DNA of 64,000 nt from assembly GCF_019710585.1 (NCBI RefSeq), contig NZ_JAIFZQ010000010.1:62001-126000 (forward strand). The letters run 5' to 3'. The notes under the pieces were generated by a model. The model searched no databases. It was not told where the DNA came from and saw only the letters and a list, made by a program, of their open reading frames with translations. The translations under genes were made by a program, and so were the position numbers. Below are positions 49,100 to 57,312 of the stretch, piece after piece. Source of the DNA: Arthrobacter sp. MAHUQ-56 (GTDB taxonomy: Bacteria > Actinomycetota > Actinomycetes > Actinomycetales > Micrococcaceae). Within the stretch, counting starts at the first letter, position 1, and each line of letters begins with the position of its first letter.

Positions 49100-50155
49100 G
49101 TGACTTCACAGGCATCTGCAGCGCCCGGCAACACATGGCCCCGACTGATTTCGGCACTGATCAACGGCGCCGACCTCACAGCGGACAACACTTCCTGGGC
49201 CATGGACACCATCATGTCCGGGGAAGCAACACCCGCCCAGATTGCCGGGTTCCTGGTGGCCCTCAGCGCCAAGGGTGAAACGGTGGATGAACTCTCCGGT
49301 CTGGTCGAGGCGATGCTTGCCCATGCCAATCCGGTGGCGATCTCCGGGGAAAAGCTGGACATCGTGGGCACCGGCGGTGACCAGCTCAACACCGTGAACA
49401 TCTCCACCATGGCCGCCCTCGTGGCCGCCGGCGCCGGAGCGAAGGTGGTGAAGCACGGCAACCGGGCCGCGTCGTCGTCGTCGGGATCAGCGGACGTGCT
49501 CGAGGCACTCGGCGTGCGGCTCGACCTGCCCATAGAGCGCGTGGCCCGCAACGCCGAAGAGGCGGGGATCACGTTCTGCTTCGCGCAGGTCTTCCACCCC
49601 TCGTTCCGCCACACTGCGGTGCCGCGCCGTGAACTGGCTATTCCTACTGCCTTCAACTTCCTGGGACCGCTGACCAATCCCGCCAAGGTGCAGGCATCCG
49701 CTGTGGGTGTTGCCAATGCACGGATGGCGCCGCTCGTTGCGGGCGTCCTGGCACGCCGGGGGAGCAGGGGAGTTGTCTTCCGCGGAAACGACGGCCTCGA
49801 TGAGCTGACCACCACCGGCCCTTCCACCGTGTGGGAGATCCGCGAAGGAAAAGTAGGCGAACTGGTCTTCTCGCCCCAGGACCTGGGCATCCGCCTGGCA
49901 ACTGTTGAACAGCTTCGCGGCGGGGATGCGATGGCCAACGCCGGCGTGGTCCGGGAGGTTCTGGCCGGGAAGGAAGGTCCTGCCCGCGACGCCGTGCTGC
50001 TGAACGCCGCCGCCGGCCTGGTCGCCTTCGACCTCAAGGCCGAAGGGACCTTCCTCGAACGCATGCAGAAGGCGTTTGAACGGGCAGCCGAGTCGATCGA
50101 CTCCGGGGCAGCCGCCGCGGTTCTGGACCGCTGGGTCTCGCTCAGCCGGTCATAA
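49100..50155 (+). CDS. trpD: anthranilate phosphoribosyltransferase
   Basis: A 351-residue enzyme that joins anthranilate to phosphoribosyl pyrophosphate in tryptophan synthesis. The PRPP and anthranilate sites are in [64 protein letters not shown] and [11 protein letters not shown] complete the family pattern. It is separate from other trp genes here, as is common in actinobacteria. Convergent with the small Lrp-domain gene. Confidence 0.95.
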   Translation: MTSQASAAPGNTWPRLISALINGADLTADNTSWAMDTIMSGEATPAQIAGFLVALSAKGETVDELSGLVEAMLAHANPVAISGEKLDIVGTGGDQLNTVNISTMAALVAAGAGAKVVKHGNRAASSSSGSADVLEALGVRLDLPIERVARNAEEAGITFCFAQVFHPSFRHTAVPRRELAIPTAFNFLGPLTNPAKVQASAVGVANARMAPLVAGVLARRGSRGVVFRGNDGLDELTTTGPSTVWEIREGKVGELVFSPQDLGIRLATVEQLRGGDAMANAGVVREVLAGKEGPARDAVLLNAAAGLVAFDLKAEGTFLERMQKAFERAAESIDSGAAAAVLDRWVSLSRS

Positions 50156-50163
50156 CGGCAGGT

Positions 50164-50445
50164 TTACTGCTCGAAGCCGAGGGAGAACGCGGCATCCAGG
50201 TCGTGCTGCGAGTACGCCCGAAAGGCAATGTGGGTTGTGGTGTGGACCACCGCCGGTACCTTGGAGAGTTTGTCCGCGATGACATCCGCCAGGTCCTCGT
50301 GCCGGCGGACCCTGGCCACCGCGATCAGGTCCCATTCCCCGGTGACGGAATACACTTCGCTGATGCCGTCGATGGCTGAAATCTCCTCGGCGGTCTCGGG
50401 AATGCGGGAGGCGTCAGTCTTGATCAGAACGAATGCGGTAACCAC
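50164..50445 (-). CDS. stand-alone Lrp/AsnC ligand-binding (RAM) domain protein
   Basis: A protein of about 93 residues that is only the C-terminal ligand-binding half of Lrp/AsnC regulators and has no DNA-binding domain. VVTAFVLIKTDASRIPETAEEISAIDGISEVYSVTGEWDLIAVARVRRHEDLADVIADKLSKVPAVVHTTTHIAF is the RAM fold. I choose GTG 50445 with GAAGGGG upstream. The frame runs to 50490. Such single-domain proteins may sense amino acids or modulate full-length regulators. It lies beside trpD, but no link to tryptophan is shown. Confidence 0.82.
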   Translation of the reverse strand: MVTAFVLIKTDASRIPETAEEISAIDGISEVYSVTGEWDLIAVARVRRHEDLADVIADKLSKVPAVVHTTTHIAFRAYSQHDLDAAFSLGFEQ

Positions 50446-50553
50446 GTCTAAACCCCTTCGGATTTGTTGCGCCCTGCCAGTGCCCGGCAAGCTTTTCTCT
50501 GCTGCCAGCCTATTACATCGGTACCTGCCGGCGGCCTGGATCCGCCTCCGGCG

Positions 50554-50955
50554 TCATCTGTTGCGGAACTTGCCTGCTGCCGCGGCCACGAGGCGGTAGC
50601 CGACCAGGAAGAGCCCCAGGCTCAGCGTGGCAACAATCACAAAGGGAAGCACGACCACTTGGCCGGTAAGCGCCCTGAGCAGCATGCCCCCAGCGAGGCT
50701 GCCGAGCCACACGACGACCCCGGCGCGGCGCACGGACAGAGGGTCGCGCCACGCTTTGGCTGCGATCCAGCCAAGTGCTGCGCCCGCGAGGAACGGCCAC
50801 GCAGTAAGGAACACGCCAGCCACCGGATCCTCCCGGTGATGCGCGTCGCGTCCGATCGCTGCGAAGGTGAGGATCAGGATGGCGTCGGCAAGGGCCGCCG
50901 CCAGGACAATTTTTGCGGGTACCTTGTTGGCCGGTTTCGTTTCCACGGAACTCAT
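50554..50955 (-). CDS. DUF3054 family membrane protein
   Basis: A 133-residue membrane protein with four hydrophobic segments, starting at ATG 50955. VLAAALADAILILTFAAIGRDAHHRE, then VFLTAWPFLAGAALGWIAAKAWRDP, VVVWLGSLAGGMLLRALTG and VLPFVIVATLSLGLFLVGYRLV are characteristic of DUF3054, function unknown. TAAGCT lies 7 nt before the ATG on this strand, so the start is probably leaderless. Confidence 0.85.
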   Translation of the reverse strand: MSSVETKPANKVPAKIVLAAALADAILILTFAAIGRDAHHREDPVAGVFLTAWPFLAGAALGWIAAKAWRDPLSVRRAGVVVWLGSLAGGMLLRALTGQVVVLPFVIVATLSLGLFLVGYRLVAAAAGKFRNR

Positions 50956-51108
50956 ACTTTCGAGCTTATCGGCCCGAGGGGCAGTGCAAGTACTGCCGGA
51001 CTACTGCTGATGCGGGTCACCGGGCAGGCCGTTCCGGCAGCAGCGGGGGAGTAGGCTCGGCTCGGGCGCCGGTGCAGAAAACCGGACGAGGCACATCGGG
51101 AGGTTCAG

Positions 51109-51258
51109 GTGAACAAGCCGCTCTGGATTTGCAGTTTGGTCGGTGCAGCCTTGGGAATCAGCCTCGGCCTTGCAATTTTCCATACTCCTTTTTGGGGATT
51201 CGCTGCGGGGCTCGGAGTGGGTGCTGTTGTGGGGGCATCCATCCGCCGCCGGCACTAG
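51109..51258 (+). CDS. small predicted membrane peptide (49 residues)
   Basis: GTG 51109 to TAG 51258 encodes 49 residues. GGGAGG lies at correct distance upstream. The peptide has two hydrophobic stretches (WICSLVGAALGISLGLAIF and FWGFAAGLGVGAVVGASI) joined by HTP, with basic ends (NK at the N-terminus, IRRRH at the C-terminus), so it would be a two-helix hairpin in the membrane. I do not recognise a family. It may belong to the small glycine-zipper membrane proteins of actinobacteria. Confidence 0.6.
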   Translation: MNKPLWICSLVGAALGISLGLAIFHTPFWGFAAGLGVGAVVGASIRRRH

Positions 51259-51342
51259 TTCGATGCACTGCCGCGGCGGGGCCGGCCAGCGTCGCCGGCA
51301 TAGCGAGGAGTGTGGTGGGGCAGCGAGGGATTCGCGTTACTT

Positions 51343-51359
51343 TACATAATGTAGATTAT
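51343..51359. promoter_or_regulatory. palindromic -10 region upstream of the type III PKS operon
   Basis: TACATAATGTA (51343-51353) is a palindrome around a central A, followed by GATTAT. Both CATAAT and GATTAT could be -10 boxes. The same ACATAATGT core occurs at the ctaE promoter. With a start near 51366 the mRNA leader would exceed 100 nt. It may be the operator-promoter of the polyketide operon. Confidence 0.4.
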
Positions 51360-51513
51360 CGGCGTTTAGTAGCGGGCCGCAGCAGGGGGCTCGGCAGGAC
51401 GCCGTGAAACAGGCCTTCGATGAGTTCAATGACGCTGGTCAAAGGGAATAAACGCGCAGGTCCACGCCGTGCGCACCATTGTCTTTATCCCGGTGCGCGT
51501 CAAGAATGAGTCA

Positions 51514-52722
51514 ATGACGGTCTACGTGCGTTCACTTGAAACTGCAGTCCCGACGACAATGCTGATCCAGTCCGAAGCCCGTGACGTGTTTGCAGCCCAG
51601 CCCGGCCTGTCCCGCCTGGGTTCCCGGCTGGTAACTACCTGTTTTGACGGCGCCGCCATCGACACGAGGTTCACCGCCGTCGATGAACTGACCAACTCGT
51701 CCCGCTCGGACAACCCGCAGTTCTACGACCAGCAAACCGGACTGCTCCTGAACCCCAGCACCAAGGTCCGCAACGATATTTTTGCCCGGGAAGCCACGAA
51801 ACTCTTTGTGAAGGCCTCCCGCGCTGCCCTGGATGCTGCCCCCGAACTCGATTTACTTGACATAACTCATCTCGTGACCGTCTCCTGTACAGGCTTCTTC
51901 AACCCCGGCCCCGACTACAAAGTGGTCCGGGAACTGGGCCTCAACCCGGCTGTCCAGCGCTATCACCTGGGATTCATGGGCTGCTATGCCGCGTTCCCTG
52001 CGCTCCGGGCGGCAAAGCTCTTCTGTGAAGCGGACCCGAACGCCGTCGTCCTGGTTGTCTGCGCCGAACTGTGTTCCCTCCATGTCCGGACGTCCAACGA
52101 TCCCGACACCATCATGGGCTCGGCGCTGTTCGCTGACGGGGCCGCAGCCGCCGTCGTCACCGCCCGGCCCGGCACGGAAGAAAGGGCGCTGCTCACGCTG
52201 GACCACTTCGAGACTGTGCTGACCCCCGTCGGTGAGGATTCCATGGCATGGAACATCGGCGACAACGGATTCGAAATGGTGCTGGGCAACTATGTGCCGC
52301 ACATCATCGATGACCACATTGTCGGCGCCCTGCAGCCGCTCCTCGAACGGGAGCCGCACCTGGCGGCACTCCCCTACGCTGCCGTCCCCCACTGGGCCAT
52401 CCACCCGGGAGGCCGGAGCATCCTGGACAAAGTCCAGTCCCGGCTGGGCCTGACCGACACCCAACTGGTCCCCGCGCGTGAAACCCTCCGCAATTACGGC
52501 AACATGAGCAGCGCCACCGTCCTGTTTGTCCTCAAGCACATCCTGGAGCAGGAGCTGGCGGAAGGTGACGACGGCGGAGAACGCATCTGCTCCATGGCCT
52601 TCGGACCCGGGCTCACGGTGGAAACGGGACTGTTCACCAAGCTCCGGCAGGCATCTGCCGTGGAGCCGGAACGTTTCCTTCCGGATGAAGCGGGCATCCC
52701 TGATGAAGCGGGCGTCGGCTGA
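51514..52722 (+). CDS. type III polyketide synthase (chalcone/alkylresorcinol synthase-like)
   Basis: About 402 residues (a start at GTG 51469 would add 15). The catalytic triad can be seen: Cys125 in VSCTGFFNPGPDY, His297 in HWAIHPGGRSILDKV, and Asn330 in NYGNMSSATVLFVL. The enzyme is expected to extend a CoA- or ACP-bound acyl starter with malonyl-CoA and cyclise it, typically to an alkylresorcinol or alkylpyrone in actinobacteria. The C-terminus ends with a small in-frame repeat (PDEAGIPDEAGV). The gene leads an operon with a methyltransferase and a flavin monooxygenase, the layout of the Streptomyces srs phenolic-lipid locus. Confidence 0.9.
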   Translation: MTVYVRSLETAVPTTMLIQSEARDVFAAQPGLSRLGSRLVTTCFDGAAIDTRFTAVDELTNSSRSDNPQFYDQQTGLLLNPSTKVRNDIFAREATKLFVKASRAALDAAPELDLLDITHLVTVSCTGFFNPGPDYKVVRELGLNPAVQRYHLGFMGCYAAFPALRAAKLFCEADPNAVVLVVCAELCSLHVRTSNDPDTIMGSALFADGAAAAVVTARPGTEERALLTLDHFETVLTPVGEDSMAWNIGDNGFEMVLGNYVPHIIDDHIVGALQPLLEREPHLAALPYAAVPHWAIHPGGRSILDKVQSRLGLTDTQLVPARETLRNYGNMSSATVLFVLKHILEQELAEGDDGGERICSMAFGPGLTVETGLFTKLRQASAVEPERFLPDEAGIPDEAGVG

Positions 52723-52737
52723 CGCGGAGACCACAAG

Positions 52738-53433
52738 ATGGGGATCCTCATGCACCAGCGCGCCGCCGGGGCCACCGAGAAGATGGACCTTCCGGACTGC
52801 GACCCGCGGCTCCTGGAAAACACCTACCGGCAATTCGGCATCATCAACCGGGCCCTGTCGGGCTGGCGACGGCTCTATGTGAAGGAAGTGCGCACGGTGG
52901 TGCGGGACGGGCGGCGGCCCGTGACCGTCCTGGACATCGGCTGCGGCGGCGGGGACCTCGCCGTCATGCTTTCCCGGTGGGCGGCACGGGACGGCACGCC
53001 GCTGCACATCACCGGAATCGACCCCGACCCCCGCGCGGCCAGCTTCGCCCTCCGGCGTCCGCCCGCCCCCGGCATCGAATTCCGCCAGGCACACAGCGGC
53101 GACCTGGTCGGCGAGGGCCGGAAATTCGACGTCGTCATCTCCAACCATGTCCTGCACCACCTCGTGCCCGAGGAGCTCCAGCAGCTCCTGAAGCACTCCG
53201 AAATCCTCGCGGCGGACAAGGCCCTGCACAACGACCTCGTACGCAGCCCCGCAGCCTTTGCCCTGTTCAGTGTTGCGGCCCTCCCCTTCCGGCATTCCTT
53301 CATCCGCGGGGACGGCCTGACGTCGATCCGCCGGAGCTACAAGCCGGCCGAATTGTCCGCTGCCGCACCTCCCGGGTGGACGGTGGAAAGGTCGTCGGCC
53401 TTCCACCAGGTCCTTGCCTACCGCCGGGGGTGA
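52738..53433 (+). CDS. class I SAM-dependent methyltransferase of the PKS operon
   Basis: A 231-residue methyltransferase. SAM motif I is VLDIGCGGGDLAV at residues 64-76, motif II ITGIDPDPRAASFAL, and later VVISNHVLHHLVPEELQQLL. The overall form (UbiE-like with a C-terminal RRSYKPAELSAAAPPGW segment) is common for methylation of small aromatic products. It begins 15 nt after the polyketide synthase and ends 1 nt before the monooxygenase, so it probably methylates the polyketide product. The Streptomyces SrsB enzyme, by contrast, is of a different, membrane methyltransferase type. Confidence 0.85.
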   Translation: MGILMHQRAAGATEKMDLPDCDPRLLENTYRQFGIINRALSGWRRLYVKEVRTVVRDGRRPVTVLDIGCGGGDLAVMLSRWAARDGTPLHITGIDPDPRAASFALRRPPAPGIEFRQAHSGDLVGEGRKFDVVISNHVLHHLVPEELQQLLKHSEILAADKALHNDLVRSPAAFALFSVAALPFRHSFIRGDGLTSIRRSYKPAELSAAAPPGWTVERSSAFHQVLAYRRG

Positions 53434-53434
53434 C

Positions 53435-54601
53435 ATGGACACGGATGTGCTGATCGTCGGCGGCGGTCCGGTGGGTCTTTATCTGGCCGCCGTGCTGCTC
53501 CAGGACGGGGTGTCGGTCAGGGTCCTGGAGCAGCGGCACACGCGGAACCTGCACACGCGCGCCATCGGAATCCATCCGCCCGCCCTGCAGGCACTCGACC
53601 GGGTCCAGGTGGCGGCAGCCATGGTCCACGAAGGGGTACAGATCCGCCGGGGCCGCGCGGTGAGCGGCGGCAGGACCGTGGGGACCATGTCCTTCGACGC
53701 CGTGTCCGGGGACTATCCGTTCGTGCTGGCACTCCCCCAGTTCAGGACGGAGCAGCTGCTGGAGGACCGCGTCCGGGCCCTGGACCCCGCGGCCCTGGTC
53801 AGGGGCGCCACGGTGGTGGGGGTTAAGGACGACGGCGGCCCCGTCACCCTGACGTTCGAGACGTGCGGAAGTGCCACACGGCACGCCAGCACCGCGACGG
53901 CATCATTCCTGGTGGCCGCAGACGGTGCGCGCTCCCAGCTGCGCGGCGCCCTGGGCCTGGCGACTACCCGCAGGGCCTATCCGGACCATTACCTCATGGG
54001 CGATTTCGCCGACGGCACCGGCTACGGGGACGACGCTGTCCTGTTCCTTGAGCCCGCCGGGATTGTTGAGTCGTTTCCCCTTCCCGGCGGGATCCGGCGG
54101 TGGGTGGTCCGGCTGGGCGGCCCGGCAAACACAGCGGGCCCACTGGACCTGGCCGCGATGGTCATGGAGCGCACCGGCATCCGCCCTGATCCGGACACCA
54201 ACTCCATGCTGAGCGCATTCAGCGTGCAGTCCACGCTGGCGCGCCGCACCCGCGAGGGCCGGTCGGTGCTGCTGGGCGACGCCGCCCATGAGATCAGTCC
54301 CATCGGGGGCCAGGGCATGAACCTGGGCTGGCTTGACGCCCAGGCGCTGGCGCCACTGGTGCAATCCACGCTGCAAGGCCGGCCCCTGGACGGACAATTC
54401 CGGCGCTTCGAGAAAACCCGGCGGCGGGCCGCAGCCGTGGCGCGCCGGCAGGCCGAAATCAACATGATGCTGGGCAGGCCGCTTCCGCCTCCGCTGCAGC
54501 GGATCCGGACCGCCGCCATTGGCGCCGCGGCGTCGAGGCCTGCCGTGAACCGGTGGGTGGCCAGGCGTTTCACGATGGACTGGGATGCACCGCGCGGCTA
54601 A
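53435..54601 (+). CDS. FAD-dependent aromatic monooxygenase of the PKS operon
   Basis: A 388-residue flavoprotein of the PHBH/UbiH type. The FAD-binding GxGxxG is in DVLIVGGGPVGLYLAAVLLQDGVSVRVLEQR, the middle DG motif in FLVAADGARSQLRGALG, and the GD motif in VLLGDAAHEISPIGGQGMNLGW. It is expected to hydroxylate the aromatic ring made by the upstream polyketide synthase, giving a hydroquinone or quinone. The ATG is one nucleotide after the methyltransferase stop. Its end overlaps the convergent SnoaL-like gene by 4 bp. Confidence 0.87.
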   Translation: MDTDVLIVGGGPVGLYLAAVLLQDGVSVRVLEQRHTRNLHTRAIGIHPPALQALDRVQVAAAMVHEGVQIRRGRAVSGGRTVGTMSFDAVSGDYPFVLALPQFRTEQLLEDRVRALDPAALVRGATVVGVKDDGGPVTLTFETCGSATRHASTATASFLVAADGARSQLRGALGLATTRRAYPDHYLMGDFADGTGYGDDAVLFLEPAGIVESFPLPGGIRRWVVRLGGPANTAGPLDLAAMVMERTGIRPDPDTNSMLSAFSVQSTLARRTREGRSVLLGDAAHEISPIGGQGMNLGWLDAQALAPLVQSTLQGRPLDGQFRRFEKTRRRAAAVARRQAEINMMLGRPLPPPLQRIRTAAIGAAASRPAVNRWVARRFTMDWDAPRG

Positions 54602-55011
54602 CGGAAGTAGCAGTCGTAGCTGTCCTGGCTGGTGATGACGCCGTTGCTGACCTCAAACACCGACGACGTCCTGGCCCGGATGGTCTCACCGCGGTCCCAG
54701 TAGCGCAGGTCCATCAGGACGGTTGCCGACCAGTCGGCCTCCACAGCGACCCGCCCGTCCTCACAGGTTGTCCTGCGGATGGTGAACTTCTGGTCCGCCA
54801 CCACCTCACGGCTTTGGTCCGCACCCGACAGCACCTCCGCCAGCGTCCGCGTGGACCCCTCCGGTGCCAGAAGGTGCGGGGCTTCGGTCAATACGAACGA
54901 TTCAGCCAGGAACGGCCGGATATCCTCCGCTCCCCCGCCTGCCTCCAGCACCCGTAAAAACGCCAGGACACGCTCCAGGGGCGGGGCGGGCGCCGGGGAT
55001 TCATCAGCCAT
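54598..55011 (-). CDS. NTF2/SnoaL-like protein
   Basis: A 137-residue protein of the cone-shaped NTF2-like fold (SnoaL-type). LERVLAFLRVLEAGGGAEDIRPFLAESFVLTEAPHLLAPEGSTRTL, followed by beta strands IRRTTCEDGRVAVEADWSATVLMDLRYWDRGETIRARTSSVFEVSNGVITSQDSYDCYF, fits this fold. Some SnoaL proteins are polyketide cyclases, and this gene faces the polyketide operon, but it could also be an unrelated ketosteroid-isomerase-like protein. TAGTGT lies 7 nt before the ATG on this strand, so it is probably leaderless. Confidence 0.75.
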   Translation of the reverse strand: MADESPAPAPPLERVLAFLRVLEAGGGAEDIRPFLAESFVLTEAPHLLAPEGSTRTLAEVLSGADQSREVVADQKFTIRRTTCEDGRVAVEADWSATVLMDLRYWDRGETIRARTSSVFEVSNGVITSQDSYDCYFR

Positions 55012-55052
55012 GCACCCGACACTAGCGCAGGTGGCCGCTCCCGGTCCGCCAG

Positions 55053-55064
55053 TAGGCTGTGACC
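55053..55064 (+). promoter_or_regulatory. -10 box of the def promoter
   Basis: TAGGCT at 55053-55058, then 6 bases and the ATG of peptide deformylase. It supports ATG 55065 over the GTG six bases upstream. The divergent SnoaL-like gene has its own -10 at 55019-55024. Confidence 0.45.
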
Positions 55065-55745
55065 ATGACCTCCACCGTTCCGCAGACCACCGCCAGCACC
55101 GAACAGATCGTCGAGACCGTCGAGCGGATCCTTGCTGCCGGCACCCTGCCGCCGATCGTGCAGGCAGGCCATCCCGCCCTGCGGCAGCGGGCGGCTGCAT
55201 TCGACGGCCAGCTCCCGGCCGGACAGCTTGAGCGCCTGATAGGCGTCATGCGCGAGGTCATGCATGAGGCGCCCGGTGTTGGGCTGGCGGCACCGCAGCT
55301 GGGCATCCCGCTGCAGCTGGCAGTCCTGGAGGACCATTACGACGTCACCCCGGAGGCCGCGGCGCTGCGCAACAGGGAGCCGCTGGACTTTTTGGCCATC
55401 CTCAACCCCCGCTACACCCCTGTGGGGTCTGGACTGGCATCGTTTTATGAAGGCTGCCTTTCCCTGAACGGCCTGCAGGCCGTCGTGGCGCGGGCGGACA
55501 CCGTGCTGCTCGATTTTCAGACACCCGGAGGCACAGCCGAGCGGAGGGAGTTCTCCGGCTGGCAGGCGCGGATCGTGCAGCATGAGACCGACCACCTCAA
55601 CGGGATCCTATACATCGACCGCGCCCAGCTCCGTTCCTTGAGCAGCAACGCCGAATACGCTGCCCATTGGGCAGAAGCAGGGATTGGCAAGGCACGCGAG
55701 GGGCTGGGGTTCGACGACGGCCCGGCGGGTATTTCCCTTCCCTGA
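55065..55745 (+). CDS. def: peptide deformylase
   Basis: A 226-residue metalloenzyme that removes the formyl group from nascent proteins. All three family motifs are present: GVGLAAPQLG (motif 1), EGCLS with the metal Cys (motif 2), and QHETDHLNGILYID with the HExxH ligands (motif 3). The 40-residue N-terminal extension and the long tail are longer than in E. coli Def. It may be a secondary copy of the enzyme, because primary def genes usually lie next to fmt, which is not here. Confidence 0.92.
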   Translation: MTSTVPQTTASTEQIVETVERILAAGTLPPIVQAGHPALRQRAAAFDGQLPAGQLERLIGVMREVMHEAPGVGLAAPQLGIPLQLAVLEDHYDVTPEAAALRNREPLDFLAILNPRYTPVGSGLASFYEGCLSLNGLQAVVARADTVLLDFQTPGGTAERREFSGWQARIVQHETDHLNGILYIDRAQLRSLSSNAEYAAHWAEAGIGKAREGLGFDDGPAGISLP

Positions 55746-55804
55746 CCTTTGGGCCCGGGCAGGCGCAGCCCGTCCCCGGCACGCGCGGCCCTAAGATGGT
55801 TCCC

Positions 55805-56689
55805 ATGCCTTCCACCGCCGACCTGCCCCTGCTGTGCCCGGTGTGCAGGAGCCGCTTCGAGCCCGCAGCCGGGGGCGCCGGACACCAGGGGCGCCTCAGG
55901 TGCCCGTCCGGCCACAGCTTCGACGCGGCGCGGCAGGGCTACTTCAACCTGCTGGTCGGCAAAGGGACAGCCTTCGAAGCCGACAGCGCGGCGATGGTTG
56001 AGTCCCGGTTCAACTTCCTCGGTGACGGGCATTACCGGCCGCTGGCGCAAGCGCTGGCAGCCGCCGTCGTTCCCTTCCTGCCGCAGGAGGGCGGCGCCGT
56101 GCTGGACTCGGGCACGGGGACCGGCCACTACCTCCGGGAAATCCTCGACGCCGCAGCAGCGCGGGGAGTCCGCGCCGGGGCCGTCGGCCTGGACATCTCC
56201 AAGTTCGCCCTGCGCCGTGCCGCCCGGCTCAACCCGGAAGCCGTCAACCTCGTTTGGGACATCTGGCAGCCGCTGCCGCTGGCCAGCGCGTCCGTGGACG
56301 CCGTCACGGTGGTCTTCGCCCCGCGCAATCCCGCCGAGTTCGCCCGGGTCCTCCGGCCCAGCGGAGCCTTGGTGGTGGTCACGCCCAGGCCAGGACATCT
56401 CGCCAGCATCGCCAAGGTCACGGGGATGCTAGGCATCGAGGAGGGCAAGGACAACAGGCTGGCCGAATCCATGGCCCGGGACTTCGAAGCGGAAACCAGC
56501 ACCGACGTCGATATTCCGTTGCTGCTGACGCGGCGGGAAGCCGCCGACCTGGCGTTCATGGGACCGGCGGGCCACCACCTGGACCGGGAAGCGATCGCGG
56601 CCCGGCTTGAAGGCTCCAGGGAGCCGGTCACCGCCGACGCAAAATTCCGGATCCTGGTCTTCCGGCCGCGGAGGGACAGCGCCGCGTAA
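55805..56689 (+). CDS. RlmA/RrmA-like rRNA methyltransferase
   Basis: A 294-residue SAM methyltransferase of the 23S rRNA guanine-745/748 N1-methyltransferase type. An N-terminal zinc-ribbon-like part (LLCPVCRSRFEPAA...LRCPSGHSFDAARQGYFNLLVG) is typical, then motif I VLDSGTGTGHYLREIL, VGLDISKFALRRAAR and VFAPRNPAEFARVLRPSGALVVVTP. TAAGAT lies 7 nt before ATG 55805, suggesting a leaderless start. ATG 55796 is an in-frame alternative. In other actinobacteria members of this family give resistance to mycinosyl macrolides (TlrB type), which cannot be judged here. Confidence 0.85.
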   Translation: MPSTADLPLLCPVCRSRFEPAAGGAGHQGRLRCPSGHSFDAARQGYFNLLVGKGTAFEADSAAMVESRFNFLGDGHYRPLAQALAAAVVPFLPQEGGAVLDSGTGTGHYLREILDAAAARGVRAGAVGLDISKFALRRAARLNPEAVNLVWDIWQPLPLASASVDAVTVVFAPRNPAEFARVLRPSGALVVVTPRPGHLASIAKVTGMLGIEEGKDNRLAESMARDFEAETSTDVDIPLLLTRREAADLAFMGPAGHHLDREAIAARLEGSREPVTADAKFRILVFRPRRDSAA

Positions 56690-56816
56690 CGACTTGGCCA
56701 CTAAGCCCCGGAGCCCGTGTGCGCCCCACCATACGGCGCGTCCGGCGGACTAGGATGAAGGAACAGCTACCGGCGGGTCCGCAGAGGCGGTTCCCCGTGG
56801 CGAAGGGGGAACCAGG

Positions 56817-57290
56817 ATGTTCGAATGGCTAGGGGAAAACTGGTGGGCACTGTGGCTCACGGCCTTCCTGGCGTTTGCCGTGGTCGAAATGATCACCCTT
56901 GACCTGTTTTTCATCATGCTGGGCGGCGGATCACTTGCCGCGCTGGTTGCTGACTTCGCCGGCGCGGAACCCTGGCTGCAGGTGGTGGTCTTCTGCATCG
57001 TGTCACTGCTCATGGTGGCCTTTGTCCGTCCAGTGGCACTTCGGCATCTCAAGAAGGGCCCCGCCGAACAGCGCACCAACGTGGACCGGCTGATCGGTGA
57101 ACCGGCCGTGGTAATGGAGGCCGTCACTTCCGACGGCGGCCTGGTGAAGATAGGCGGCGACATCTGGAGCGCCCGCTCGGCCGCCGGTGTCCTGCCCGCC
57201 GGGCAAAAAGTGGTGGTGGCCGCAATCGACGGCGCTACAGCAGTTGTGTCGGCACCGCCGGAGGCGGTTGCCGGTCCGGATACAGCCTGA
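56817..57290 (+). CDS. NfeD family membrane protein
   Basis: A 157-residue short NfeD protein. Two or three hydrophobic helices (WALWLTAFLAFAVVEMITLDLFFIMLGGGSLAALVADF and LQVVVFCIVSLLMVAFVRP) precede a C-terminal OB fold (NVDRLIGEPAVVMEAV...GDIWSARSAAGVLPAGQKVVVAAIDGATAVVSA), as in NfeD1b. GGGGAACCAGG precedes the ATG. The gene is 22 nt before an SPFH protein gene, and such pairs act in membrane microdomains. Confidence 0.9.
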   Translation: MFEWLGENWWALWLTAFLAFAVVEMITLDLFFIMLGGGSLAALVADFAGAEPWLQVVVFCIVSLLMVAFVRPVALRHLKKGPAEQRTNVDRLIGEPAVVMEAVTSDGGLVKIGGDIWSARSAAGVLPAGQKVVVAAIDGATAVVSAPPEAVAGPDTA

Positions 57291-57312
57291 CAATTGGGGA
57301 ACAAGGAGTTGT

